In this document: one piece after another, positions 18,941-28,120 of the stretch
Numbering within the stretch: position 1 is the first letter of the stretch
How the letters are laid out: the number at the start of each line of letters is the position of its first letter
Origin: UBA7446 sp964014735
GTDB lineage: Bacteria > Bacteroidota > Bacteroidia > Flavobacteriales > Flavobacteriaceae
Assembly: GCA_964014735.1 (NCBI GenBank)
Contig: CAXHBH010000002.1
Span: 45,981 to 109,980, forward strand
Length of the DNA: 64,000 nucleotides
Direction: 5' to 3'
Position numbers and translations under genes: made by a program
Notes under the pieces: model-generated
What the model saw: only the letters and a program-made list of their open reading frames with translations
What the model was told of the DNA's origin: nothing
Database searches by the model: none

Positions 18941-18970
18941 CAAAAATAAGCTTTTGAATATTGCTACAAT
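18941..18970 (-). promoter_or_regulatory. Candidate promoter of tRNA-Arg
   Basis: On the minus strand TATTTTTG (18948-18941) matches TAnnTTTG and starts the tRNA 9 nt later. An ATTG 18 nt upstream (18970-18967) is a fair -33 element. It overlaps the 3' end of yqeY, so the tRNA may be transcribed alone as well as by read-through. Confidence 0.5.
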
Positions 18971-19410
18971 AGGTTTTGGCGCACTATTGTAGAAATGGTC
19001 TTACCATCTGCCTTACCAGCTATTTCTTTTGAGGCTATGCCCATCACCTTGCCCATATCTTTTATGCCTGCTGCACCTATTTTGACAATAATCCCGGCGA
19101 CTATTTCAGTTATCGCAGCCTCATCTAGCTGTTCAGGTAGAAATTGCTCTATAATCTTGATTTGCGCCTCTTCTGGCTCTGCCAAATCTACACGGCCCTG
19201 TTGATGGAAAATCTCAGCACTGTCTTTTCGCTGCTTGACCAGCTTTTGGACAAGTTTAATTTCATCTTCCAAATTGAGTTCTTTTGCGCCTGCTTGGGTT
19301 TGTGCCATCGTAATAGCTGTCTTTATCGCACGTAAAGACTCCAGGGCTACCGTATCCTTAGCTTTCATTGCAGTTTTAAGCTGCTCGTTGACATTTTCTT
19401 GTAAGCTCAT
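18964..19410 (-). CDS. GatB/YqeY domain-containing protein
   Basis: The 148-residue protein matches the YqeY family over its full length (N-terminal helical part with LRAIKTAI, then the GatB-tail-like region with GxxDMGKVMG and GKADGKTIS near the end). The family shares the tRNA-binding tail domain of the GatB amidotransferase subunit; its cellular role is not well established. It starts 1 nt after the ftsZ stop and is the last protein gene of the division cluster, an arrangement common in Flavobacteriia. Confidence 0.92.
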   Translation of the reverse strand: MSLQENVNEQLKTAMKAKDTVALESLRAIKTAITMAQTQAGAKELNLEDEIKLVQKLVKQRKDSAEIFHQQGRVDLAEPEEAQIKIIEQFLPEQLDEAAITEIVAGIIVKIGAAGIKDMGKVMGIASKEIAGKADGKTISTIVRQNLL

Positions 19411-19411
19411 A

Positions 19412-21229
19412 TTAATCTACGTTATCGTGTAAAAATGAATTATTAGTTCTTATCTGGACTTCATTTTGACTATCAACGCTTAGCGTAGTTCGAGAAGCTG
19501 CACCACCATTATCAGGTTCGGTTAATTCAATTTCTTGACGCTTGTATGCCGGCTCTCGCTCCAAGTCTGCAATTTTAGTATTTTGATTAAAACGGTGATT
19601 AAACTGTTTGAGCTTTTCCTTACGTTCCTCAGTCCTCTTTGCCAAGCCTTCTTCAATGGTTCCTTCTATGGGTGAAAAGGGATTTTCTTCTGTTTCTGGT
19701 TTTTCTTTTGGTTTTGTTTCAGACTTCCTCGTCACGGGAGTGGGCGCTGGCTCTTCATCCATTTCCAAAACAAAACGTTTGACCTCTTCCTTGGCTTTTG
19801 ATACTTGCGGTGAGGTTTCTTCTGTATCCAAATGAAATAAAATAGCAGGCCCATTTTCATCTAAATGAGTTCTTTTTTCCAATGGTTGATCAATTGGAGA
19901 CACCTTATCAGGATCAGGGGTAACTTCTTCGGCATCAATAACCACAATTTCATTAACCGCCGGCGTTACATCACGAATGGTAAACGAAGTTGGTTGTGGT
20001 ACGTGATCTGCAACAGGTGCTTTTACTTCTTCAAACGAAAGGTCCAAATCTCTTAACAAATCTGTTGTTGGTACAATGCTTAGATCACTTTCATTGACAG
20101 CTACTGACTCTGTAACTGATATTTTATCTGCTTGAGATTTCTCTGTATCAAACAATGGAATTTGACCCGCTGACAAATCGTGGGTTACTTTTTGCTCGTC
20201 GTTAAGTGAGTGAATGATTTTTCGTGGGTCAGCATGTACAATTTCTTGTTGCATATCTGGCGCAAACCCAGTGGCTATGATGGTAACCGAAATGGCATTG
20301 TCAAGGGTATCATCTTCGCCTATACCCATAATAATATTGGTACTGTTGCCTGCTTCTTTTTGAATGTATTCATTTATGGCGCTTATCTCATCAATGGTAA
20401 CCTCATTACTGCCAGACACAATTAGAAGCAATACATTTTTAGCACCAAGTATTTTATTATCGTTTAATAGTGGTGAATCCAATGCTTGTACTATAGCTTC
20501 ATTTGCCCGCTGACTGCCACTAGCAACTCCTGAGCCCATAATGGCTGTTCCGCTATTAGCCAAGACGGTCTTCGCATCCCTTAAGTCAATATTTTGGGTA
20601 TAGTGATTGGTAATCACTTCTGCAATACCCCTGGAGGCATTTGCTAGTACCTCATCCGCTTTTGCAAAGCCTTGCTTAAAACCTAAGTCACCATAAACCT
20701 CTCGCAGTTTGTTGTTGTTAATTACAATTAGTGAATCGACGTGTTTACGCAGGTTGTTAAGTCCCTGTTGAGCTTGCTCGTTGCGCAATTTCCCTTCAAA
20801 TTGGAAAGGCATGGTTACGATACCAACAGTTAATACACCAATCTCTTGCGCCAACTTTGCAATTACTGGTGCTGCGCCAGTCCCAGTACCCCCACCCATA
20901 CCAGCGGTGATAAAAATCATTTTGGTGTTCGTACTAAGCACGTCAGATATTTGATCCAAGCTTTCAACTGCTGACTGTGCTCCTACTTCAGGATCGGCGC
21001 CTGCGCCAAGTCCTTCTGTTAGTGAAACGCCCAGCTGAACTTTGTTGGGAATCGGACTGTTTTCAAGTGCTTGAGCATCAGTATTACAAACCACAAAATC
21101 AACTCCGTTGATACCTTGTTTGTACATGTAATTTAGAGCATTGCTCCCGCCGCCCCCTACACCAATCACCTTAATTACATTGCTCCTGTTTTTGGGCAAA
21201 TCAAATGTTATGCTGTCAAATGTTTCCAT
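19412..21229 (-). CDS. ftsZ: Cell division GTPase FtsZ
   Basis: This 605-residue tubulin homologue forms the cytokinetic ring. The nucleotide-binding GVGGGGSNA (about 23-31), the tubulin signature GGGTGTG at 112-118 and the T7 synergy residues N-x-D-x-x-D at 213-218 are present. The globular part ends near residue 325. A long acidic linker of about 250 residues, typical of Bacteroidota FtsZ, follows, with an LEREPAYKRQEIEL element near the C-terminus likely to bind FtsA. It lies 10 nt after ftsA. Confidence 0.98.
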   Translation of the reverse strand: METFDSITFDLPKNRSNVIKVIGVGGGGSNALNYMYKQGINGVDFVVCNTDAQALENSPIPNKVQLGVSLTEGLGAGADPEVGAQSAVESLDQISDVLSTNTKMIFITAGMGGGTGTGAAPVIAKLAQEIGVLTVGIVTMPFQFEGKLRNEQAQQGLNNLRKHVDSLIVINNNKLREVYGDLGFKQGFAKADEVLANASRGIAEVITNHYTQNIDLRDAKTVLANSGTAIMGSGVASGSQRANEAIVQALDSPLLNDNKILGAKNVLLLIVSGSNEVTIDEISAINEYIQKEAGNSTNIIMGIGEDDTLDNAISVTIIATGFAPDMQQEIVHADPRKIIHSLNDEQKVTHDLSAGQIPLFDTEKSQADKISVTESVAVNESDLSIVPTTDLLRDLDLSFEEVKAPVADHVPQPTSFTIRDVTPAVNEIVVIDAEEVTPDPDKVSPIDQPLEKRTHLDENGPAILFHLDTEETSPQVSKAKEEVKRFVLEMDEEPAPTPVTRKSETKPKEKPETEENPFSPIEGTIEEGLAKRTEERKEKLKQFNHRFNQNTKIADLEREPAYKRQEIELTEPDNGGAASRTTLSVDSQNEVQIRTNNSFLHDNVD

Positions 21230-21239
21230 AGAAAAAAAT

Positions 21240-22547
21240 TTATTCTGCGCTCTCTAAAAATGTTTTTAATCTCTCTGTAAATCGGTCAATAACAGATGTC
21301 CGCTTTGGGGTTTTTTCTGGAGGAATTTCATCTCCTAAATCAGTTTCGTCTGCCGTTGTAATTGCCTCTGCGTCTAACAATGTCAATTGAGTTTCTGCTG
21401 CATTCATAAGCAGCCCAACTGCTGTCGCAAAAAGAGGACTTGCAGTAGATTTGTCTGTATCGCCTGCCAAATGTTCGTTTGGATATCCAATACGTGTATC
21501 CATCCCTGTGATATATTCCACCAATTGTTTTAAGTGTTTAAGTTGGCTTCCGCCGCCTGTCAAAACAATACCGGCTATCAGTTTTTTCTTCTGCTCTTCG
21601 TGTCCATAATTCTTGATTTCCGCATAGACCTGCTCAATAATTTCTGTAACACGGGCGTGAATGATTTTAGACAAATTTTTGAGTGTGATTTCTTTGGGAT
21701 CCCTTCCTCGTAATCCAGGGATAGAAACAATTTCATTATCCTTGTTTTCACCAGGCCATGCAGACCCAAACTTAATCTTTAGCAACTCTGCCTGTTTTTC
21801 AATGATGGAACAACCCTCCTTTATGTCTTCAGTTATCACATTACCCCCAAATGGAATAACAGCAGTATGACGAATAATACCGTCTTTAAATATGGCCAAA
21901 TCGGTAGTGCCGCCACCAATATCAATTAATGCAACACCTGCCTCTTTTTCTTCTTGGCTTAATACCGCGTCTGCCGAAGCCAATGGTTCCAATGTGATGC
22001 CCCCAAAGTCAAGTCCGGCAGACTTTACACAGCGAGCTATATTACGAATGGAGGACACTTGGCCTACCACAACGTGAAAATTGGCCTCTAGCCTACCACC
22101 ATACATGCCAATAGGTTCCTTAATTTCGGCCTGTCCATCAACCTTGTATTCTTGCGGAAGTACGTGAATAATCTCCTCGCCTGGAAGCATAACAAGCTTA
22201 AATACTTGGTTCTTAAGTCTTTCAATATCTGCCTCATCAATTACTTCATCTGCGTTGGTACGGGTGATATAATCGCTGTGATGCAAACTACGAATATGTT
22301 GACCTGCAATTCCTACCACCACACTGGTAATTTTTTTTCCAGATATGACTTCCGCTTCTTGCGCAGCCGCCTGAATAGATTGAATGGTCTGAGTTATGTT
22401 ATTTACGACCCCCCGGTGTACACCTTGGCTTTTTGATTTTCCAACGCCGACTATTTCAAGTTTGCCATAGTCGTTTTTTGTGCCCAACATAGCCACAATT
22501 TTGGTGGTTCCAATATCTAATCCAACTGCTAACTGTTCTTGTTCCAT
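21240..22547 (-). CDS. ftsA: Cell division protein FtsA
   Basis: This 435-residue actin-like ATPase tethers FtsZ to the membrane. Phosphate-1 (VGLDIGTTK, about 8-16), phosphate-2 (LIDIGGGTTDLAIF) and the adenosine motif (GIVLTGGGSQL) are clear. The C-terminal RFTERLKTFLE is a likely amphipathic membrane-targeting helix. It lies 6 nt after ftsQ and before ftsZ, the classic order. Confidence 0.97.
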   Translation of the reverse strand: MEQEQLAVGLDIGTTKIVAMLGTKNDYGKLEIVGVGKSKSQGVHRGVVNNITQTIQSIQAAAQEAEVISGKKITSVVVGIAGQHIRSLHHSDYITRTNADEVIDEADIERLKNQVFKLVMLPGEEIIHVLPQEYKVDGQAEIKEPIGMYGGRLEANFHVVVGQVSSIRNIARCVKSAGLDFGGITLEPLASADAVLSQEEKEAGVALIDIGGGTTDLAIFKDGIIRHTAVIPFGGNVITEDIKEGCSIIEKQAELLKIKFGSAWPGENKDNEIVSIPGLRGRDPKEITLKNLSKIIHARVTEIIEQVYAEIKNYGHEEQKKKLIAGIVLTGGGSQLKHLKQLVEYITGMDTRIGYPNEHLAGDTDKSTASPLFATAVGLLMNAAETQLTLLDAEAITTADETDLGDEIPPEKTPKRTSVIDRFTERLKTFLESAE

Positions 22548-22553
22548 ATTATA

Positions 22554-23258
22554 TTATTTTGAACAAACTACTTGCCCGTGAAACGAAAGATTTACTTTTT
22601 TATACGTTTTTAAAACTGCGCTATCCTGCATTTTTGCGTAGAAAGCCTTGTAGTTTTGAATTTTCTTATGCAGTTGGTCTGGAGCACCAAGAACAATAGT
22701 ATAATCATGGTGACGGGGCTCAACAGCCAAGCCATCAGACATCCACTCATAAGCAACAATGTGGTCAGACATAAAAGCGTCTTTTGACATTTGTTGAACT
22801 ACATCAACTAGTGTATGGCGCTGCTCCGTTGTTGGATTCCCATAAACAAACGGAACTTTAACCGATTTGAAAGCAGACAATGGGAAGGGGTCTCCATAAT
22901 TGTCTACATAATAATTGCTATCACTCTGTATTCGCATTATTGGTATTTTGGTTGTAACGAGAACGCCAACACCTCCGTCTATGGAAACATAGCTCTGGGC
23001 ATCTTCAACCCAGGCGTTTTGATTAAGTGTTTGTTCAATGTTTCTCAAATTTAGACCACTTTTAAAAGCAGATACACTATCGCTTAAAGCAAGTGTCAAC
23101 AATTTATTAACGGAATCTTTTGGCATCCAAATTGGGCGGTTATCTTCCCACGAAACATGCCTTAAAGCCACTGATCTTTTTTGATTGCGTTTATGCATTA
23201 ATACGCCAAGTGCAACTATGGAAACAAACAACATCATGGAGATTATTGTTTTATGCAT
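22554..23258 (-). CDS. ftsQ: Cell division protein FtsQ/DivIB
   Basis: In the 234-residue form (ATG 23258), a short cytoplasmic tail and one membrane anchor (about 4-22) precede a periplasmic POTRA-like and beta domain. The similarity is weak, as usual for Bacteroidota FtsQ, but the position between murC and ftsA and the single-pass topology fix the call. The upstream in-frame ATG at 23333 would place 25 poor residues inside murC. The ATG at 23258 overlaps the murC stop by 8 nt, matching the tight packing of this cluster. Confidence 0.88.
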   Translation of the reverse strand: MHKTIISMMLFVSIVALGVLMHKRNQKRSVALRHVSWEDNRPIWMPKDSVNKLLTLALSDSVSAFKSGLNLRNIEQTLNQNAWVEDAQSYVSIDGGVGVLVTTKIPIMRIQSDSNYYVDNYGDPFPLSAFKSVKVPFVYGNPTTEQRHTLVDVVQQMSKDAFMSDHIVAYEWMSDGLAVEPRHHDYTIVLGAPDQLHKKIQNYKAFYAKMQDSAVLKTYKKVNLSFHGQVVCSK

Positions 23259-24588
23259 CCTGTTGGTTTTTAAGAGTTTGTATGACTTTTGGAACTTCAA
23301 AAGAAATGTCGCCAGCACCCATAATGGCCACAATAGTAGCGGTAGATTTTACTATCATTTCCAGAAGCTTATGTTTGTCTATCAAATAAGTAGCATCGTG
23401 ATTAGCATCTACTAATAATCTACTTGTAATTCCTTCAATTGGTAGCTCGCGAGCAGGGTAAACATCTAAAATTAATACTTCATCAAAGCGAGCAAGGGCC
23501 TGTTTAAATCCTTTTACAAAGTCACGTGTGCGCGAAAACAAATGTGGTTGAAACACACCCAGCTTGGTTTGGTTGGGATAAAAAGCTTCCAAAGCATCGG
23601 CAATTGCATTTATTTCTGTTGGGTGGTGAGCATAATCATCGATCACTACTTTTGGTGAAGTAAGTCTAATGCTAAATCTACGATCAACCCCTTCAAATGT
23701 TGCCAATCCTTGTTTGAGTTGTACTGGCTCACAACCCGCGTCTAAAGCCAATGCCAATGCAGCAGCTGCATTCATAACATTGTGTTTCCCTGGGTAGGGT
23801 AATGCAACATTCAATATGCTAACAGTTGGTGTAACAAAATCAAACACATAACAACCTCCCTTTGTATGCAAATTACGCACGATGTGCGAGCCCGTTTCAA
23901 TACCAAATGTATAGCCGTCAACTGCTAAGCCATGGGCAATAAATCGCTTGTCAGCTGATACTTTCTGAGTAAAATCATCAAAGGTTCTAGACAATTCATT
24001 TGCTGTGCCATAAATATCCAAATGATCAGCATCCATAGAAGTGAGGGCTATGGCCGTGGGCTTCAAATGCATAAATGACCTATCGAATTCATCGGCTTCT
24101 ACCACCATAAAATCATTGCCCTCAAGCAAGAAATTGCTATCAATATTAGTAGCTATGCCTCCCAAAAATGCGGTAACTTTTTTGCCACTTGTTCTTAGCA
24201 AATGTGTAAGTAATGCAGAAGTTGTTGTTTTGCCATGTGTACCAGCTACTGCTAAGCAAGGCATTTTTTGGCTAATCTCTCCAATAACTGCTGCGCGTTT
24301 TTTTAGTACAAAACCATTATCCTTAAAATAAGTGAGTAATAGCGAGTTGGCTGGAATTGCAGGAGTATAAATGACCTTGGTGTTTTTTGGGTCTTTAAAT
24401 AATGTTGGAATAGCAGTTGGTGCATCTATATCACTTATTAGAGCACCAAGCGACGATAGCTTCTTTGTAAGAGGTGTAAGTACGCGGTCATATCCCGCTA
24501 CAGCATGTCCCTGTGATAAAAAGTACTGCGCCACTCCCGACATACCTATGCCGCCTATCCCCACAAAAAATATCGGTGCTTTATTCAT
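23251..24588 (-). CDS. murC: UDP-N-acetylmuramate--L-alanine ligase
   Basis: MurC (445 residues) adds L-Ala to UDP-MurNAc in the cytoplasm. It has an N-terminal Rossmann-type FVGIGGIGMSG (about 8-18), the ATP loop GTHGKTTT at 116-123 and the family motifs VVEADEFDRSF and DDYAHHPTEI. It overlaps murG upstream and ftsQ downstream by 8 nt each. Confidence 0.97.
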   Translation of the reverse strand: MNKAPIFFVGIGGIGMSGVAQYFLSQGHAVAGYDRVLTPLTKKLSSLGALISDIDAPTAIPTLFKDPKNTKVIYTPAIPANSLLLTYFKDNGFVLKKRAAVIGEISQKMPCLAVAGTHGKTTTSALLTHLLRTSGKKVTAFLGGIATNIDSNFLLEGNDFMVVEADEFDRSFMHLKPTAIALTSMDADHLDIYGTANELSRTFDDFTQKVSADKRFIAHGLAVDGYTFGIETGSHIVRNLHTKGGCYVFDFVTPTVSILNVALPYPGKHNVMNAAAALALALDAGCEPVQLKQGLATFEGVDRRFSIRLTSPKVVIDDYAHHPTEINAIADALEAFYPNQTKLGVFQPHLFSRTRDFVKGFKQALARFDEVLILDVYPARELPIEGITSRLLVDANHDATYLIDKHKLLEMIVKSTATIVAIMGAGDISFEVPKVIQTLKNQQDA

Positions 24589-25669
24589 GGGTCAGGAGTT
24601 TGGTTAGTATATTCAGAATTTCTTCAGTTGCAGCTGGATGCGCAAATGTGTGGATGTTTTGACCAAGCTTGGCGCGTAAAGAGGTGTCCGTAATTAAGGG
24701 TTTGAGAGTCGTCCAAAACTGATCATCAGCATCGCGCTCTGCAACCAACAGTGCTGCTTTTTTGTCGGCCAGTGCTCTTGCGTTTTTTTCTTGGTGGTTT
24801 TCAGCAACATTTGGTGAAGGAATAAATAAGGTTGGTTTACCCATCAAACAGATTTCCGAGATAGCCAATGCCCCTGCCCGAGATACTACTACATCAGCCA
24901 AGGCATATGCCGCTAGCATATTATCAATGAATGGCATAACATGAATGTTTTCAGATGCAAAGCATTTGTAATCGTTCGCGTATAAACTCCCACATTGCCA
25001 AATAAGCTGTATATCACATTTTTGAATTTCATCCAAATGTCGATGGATGAGTTGATTTATTTTTCTTGCCCCCAAGCTTCCGCCCAAAACTAAAAGCGTT
25101 TTTTTATCTGCAGCTACGCCAAAGATTTCAGCAGCAATAGCCTTGCTGATGTTTTTATTCAATGAAGCTCTAATAGGGTTCCCCGTTACTACAATTTTAT
25201 TTTTTGGGAAAAACTTACTTGCAGCCTCACTTCCTAGACAAATGGCATTGACGCGTGAGGCGAGCTGTCTATTGGTAATGCCTGGAAATGCATTTTGTTC
25301 TTGAATTAGTGAGGGTATTTTAAATAAGGACGCTGCAAAAAGTAATGGCCCACTAGCAAAGCCTCCAGTACCCACAACTAAGGAGGGGCGGAAACGCATA
25401 ACAATAACCATAGATTTAAATAAACTGCATAAGAGCTTCAATGGAAATAAAATATTTCGTAACATATTTTGTCTATCAAATCCTGAAATCCACAAGCCTT
25501 TGATTTCATAACCAGCCTTTGGAACACGCTGCATTTCCATTCGATTACTTGCACCTACAAACAAAACAGCTGCTTGTGGATAATGCTCCTTGAAAGCATC
25601 AGCAATTGCCAAGGCTGGGAAAATATGCCCTCCTGTTCCACCTCCAGAAATAATCAGTCTAGGCTTCAT
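24581..25669 (-). CDS. murG: UDP-N-acetylglucosamine--lipid-linked MurNAc-peptide transferase MurG
   Basis: This 362-residue GT28 enzyme converts lipid I to lipid II at the inner face of the membrane. GGGTGGHIFPALA near the N-terminus and the C-terminal VVSRAGALAISE donor-binding block are both typical. It overlaps ftsW by 11 nt and murC by 8 nt. Confidence 0.97.
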   Translation of the reverse strand: MKPRLIISGGGTGGHIFPALAIADAFKEHYPQAAVLFVGASNRMEMQRVPKAGYEIKGLWISGFDRQNMLRNILFPLKLLCSLFKSMVIVMRFRPSLVVGTGGFASGPLLFAASLFKIPSLIQEQNAFPGITNRQLASRVNAICLGSEAASKFFPKNKIVVTGNPIRASLNKNISKAIAAEIFGVAADKKTLLVLGGSLGARKINQLIHRHLDEIQKCDIQLIWQCGSLYANDYKCFASENIHVMPFIDNMLAAYALADVVVSRAGALAISEICLMGKPTLFIPSPNVAENHQEKNARALADKKAALLVAERDADDQFWTTLKPLITDTSLRAKLGQNIHTFAHPAATEEILNILTKLLTHE

Positions 25670-26840
25670 TACTCAATTCGGCTAAAGGATTAGACATGTT
25701 TTCATTTGAAGTAGGTTGATTTGCACTGACACTTAGAACAATGCCAAGTGCTAAAAACGTCATCCACAGCGAGGTACCTCCACTACTAATAAGTGGCAAA
25801 GGCTGTCCTGTTACAGGAAGTAATGCCACAGCCACACCCATATTGATAAATGCTTGTGTGACTATTGGCAATCCCATTGCTAAAATTAGCAGCTTTCCAA
25901 AGAAGCTATTAGATTTATTGGCATTAATAAGAATACGAAATAACAGTAACATAAATAAAAATAACAACGATATGGCACCCAGCATTCCGTATTCCTCAGC
26001 AATGATGGCATAGATAAAATCGGAAGTACTTTGGGGCAGTAGATTTTTCATCATGCTTTTTCCTGCGCCTATACCCACATAACCACCAACAGCTACCGCT
26101 GCCTGGGCGCGTTCAATTTGATAATCTTTATTGTCATCACCTTGACCCGTAAAACTCTCTAAACGGCTCATCCAGGTGTCTACTCTATTAGGAAAAGCTT
26201 CTGGGTATGCCTTAGCAAGAAGAATAAAAAGTGTCAAAAAAAGAACTGCAGCACCTAACAATGCAGCTAAATATCTTAAGGGATATCCGCCCAAAAAGGC
26301 AACAACCGTTACCATGAATAATATCAATACGGCTGTGGAAAGATTAGCTGGTAAAATCAATCCAACAACAAGTAGTACAGGAGTCCAAAACGGCAAAAAG
26401 CTCTCAGTGAATTGAATGTTTTCATCCTTTTTATTGGCAAAATAATCTGCTGCATACGCTAACAATACAACCATGGCTAGGGTGGAAGTTTGAAAAGACA
26501 TGCCTATAACCGGAATGTTGAGCCAACGACTTGCATTGGCGCCATCTATGGTGGTGCCTTGTAAAGCAGTAAACAGTAACAAAACAATCACTATGGGAAT
26601 CCCTAGTTTGGCCAAGCCAGAAAAATACTTAAATGGAATAAGGTGAACAGCATACATGATAATCCAGCCCACACAAACGATAGCAACGTGCTTTAATAAA
26701 TGTCCAAATACTGAACCAGAACCCACCACATACACCAAGTTTGAACTGGCGCTATATACTGGGAGAAATGAGAAAATAGATAGTAAAACTACTATTCCCC
26801 AAATAGATTTATCTCCCAATAAGTAATTACTAATCTTCAC
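25659..26840 (-). CDS. ftsW: Peptidoglycan glycosyltransferase FtsW (SEDS family)
   Basis: This 393-residue polytopic membrane protein has about ten predicted membrane segments. SEDS-family features include the ANASRWLNIP loop, the large periplasmic loop after LAKAYPEAF, and the C-terminal PLPLISSGGTS motif. It polymerises lipid II at the septum with FtsI, which is encoded in the same operon. It lies 2 nt after murD. Confidence 0.95.
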   Translation of the reverse strand: MKISNYLLGDKSIWGIVVLLSIFSFLPVYSASSNLVYVVGSGSVFGHLLKHVAIVCVGWIIMYAVHLIPFKYFSGLAKLGIPIVIVLLLFTALQGTTIDGANASRWLNIPVIGMSFQTSTLAMVVLLAYAADYFANKKDENIQFTESFLPFWTPVLLVVGLILPANLSTAVLILFMVTVVAFLGGYPLRYLAALLGAAVLFLTLFILLAKAYPEAFPNRVDTWMSRLESFTGQGDDNKDYQIERAQAAVAVGGYVGIGAGKSMMKNLLPQSTSDFIYAIIAEEYGMLGAISLLFLFMLLLFRILINANKSNSFFGKLLILAMGLPIVTQAFINMGVAVALLPVTGQPLPLISSGGTSLWMTFLALGIVLSVSANQPTSNENMSNPLAELSNEA

Positions 26841-26842
26841 GT

Positions 26843-28120
26843 CTATAATTTTCTTACCGCAGCTTTAAATTGATTTCCTCTGTCTTCATAATTTGTAAAT
26901 AAGTCAAAGCTAGCACAGGCAGGTGACAACAATACGGCATCTCCTTGGGAAGACAAATTATAAGAAGCCTTTACAGCATCCCCCATATTTTTTGCCTCTA
27001 CCAATACATCGACTACAGATGAAAAAACATCTATTATTTTTTGGTTATCAACACCCAAGCATACGATTGCTTTTACTTTTTCATGTACCAATGGCAGCAG
27101 ACTCGAATAATCGTTGCCTTTGTCTACACCACCTACAATCCAGATAGTGGGTTTAGACATGCTCTCAAGGGCATAAAATGTTGCATTGACATTGGTTGCC
27201 TTTGAATCATTAATATAAGCTACTTTTAGAATGTTAACCACATGCTCTAGACGGTGGGCTGCACCTTTAAAGGTTTGTAGGCTGGCCTGAATATCTCGAT
27301 TGCTCAATTGAAATAATTGTGCAATCGTTGCGGCAGCCATGGCATTTTTAGCGTTGTGGCGACCAAGTAAAGAAGGGTTATTGACTGTAAACATGGCTTT
27401 TTTGTTAGCGTTATTATAAGGGTATTGCTGGGCTTTGACTTTAAACTGCGCGACACCCGCGGCAATATTTTCATCATCAGCCTCGTAGAGAAAATGATCT
27501 TCTTCTGTTTGATTTTTGCTAATATTAAACTTTGCTGCACAATAGTCTTTAAAAGAGTTGTTGTAGCGATCTAAGTGGTCTGGACTAAGGTTTGTTATAA
27601 CCGCAATATGAGGATGGAATTTCTTGATGTGTTCAAGCTGAAAGCTGCTTATTTCTAATACATAAACGTCGTGTTTATCTTGTAAAAGTGCCTGGGCAAA
27701 GCTGTTACCAATATTTCCTGCCAAGCCAGCATTAATACCACCATCAGAGAGCAAGTGATGCGTAAGCATTGCGGTAGTTGTTTTTCCATTGCTGCCAGTG
27801 ATTCCAATTAATGTCGCATCGGTATAATTACTCGCAAATTCAATTTCTGAAACTATTGGGACTTTAGCTGCCTCAATATCGATAATTACAGCAGCTGTAT
27901 TGGGAATACCTGGGCTTTTAACAACAAGTTCAGCTTTAAGGATTTTTTTTATGGTGTGACCTCCCTCTTCATAGCTTATCCCTATGGACTCAAATTCTTT
28001 CTTAGAAGCGATAGTAAGCCTGCCGGCGTCAGAAACAAATACATCCCAGTTATTGTGTTTTGCCAATGCTGCAGCCCCTATTCCGCTCTCTCCACCACCA
28101 AGTACAACTAGCTTTTTCAT
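26843..28120 (-). CDS. murD: UDP-N-acetylmuramoyl-L-alanine--D-glutamate ligase
   Basis: MurD (425 residues, slightly short for the family) has a Rossmann-type GGGESGIG start, the ATP loop GSNGKTTT at 109-116, NLSPDHLDRY and the NDSKATN motif that separates MurD from the other Mur ligases. It adds D-Glu in the cytoplasm. It shares one base with mraY upstream. Confidence 0.96.
   Translation of the reverse strand: MKKLVVLGGGESGIGAAALAKHNNWDVFVSDAGRLTIASKKEFESIGISYEEGGHTIKKILKAELVVKSPGIPNTAAVIIDIEAAKVPIVSEIEFASNYTDATLIGITGSNGKTTTAMLTHHLLSDGGINAGLAGNIGNSFAQALLQDKHDVYVLEISSFQLEHIKKFHPHIAVITNLSPDHLDRYNNSFKDYCAAKFNISKNQTEEDHFLYEADDENIAAGVAQFKVKAQQYPYNNANKKAMFTVNNPSLLGRHNAKNAMAAATIAQLFQLSNRDIQASLQTFKGAAHRLEHVVNILKVAYINDSKATNVNATFYALESMSKPTIWIVGGVDKGNDYSSLLPLVHEKVKAIVCLGVDNQKIIDVFSSVVDVLVEAKNMGDAVKASYNLSSQGDAVLLSPACASFDLFTNYEDRGNQFKAAVRKL

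Noticed and set aside
18803..18946. The 11-bp repeat GCTAACAAAAA as att sites of an integrated element
   Set aside because: The copies are only 133 nt apart around the tRNA, are AT-rich, and one overlaps the tRNA promoter; no integrase is present in the window.
23259..23333. Longer N-terminus for ftsQ
   Set aside because: The extra 25 residues lie within murC, and the 23258 start gives the expected short tail and membrane anchor.
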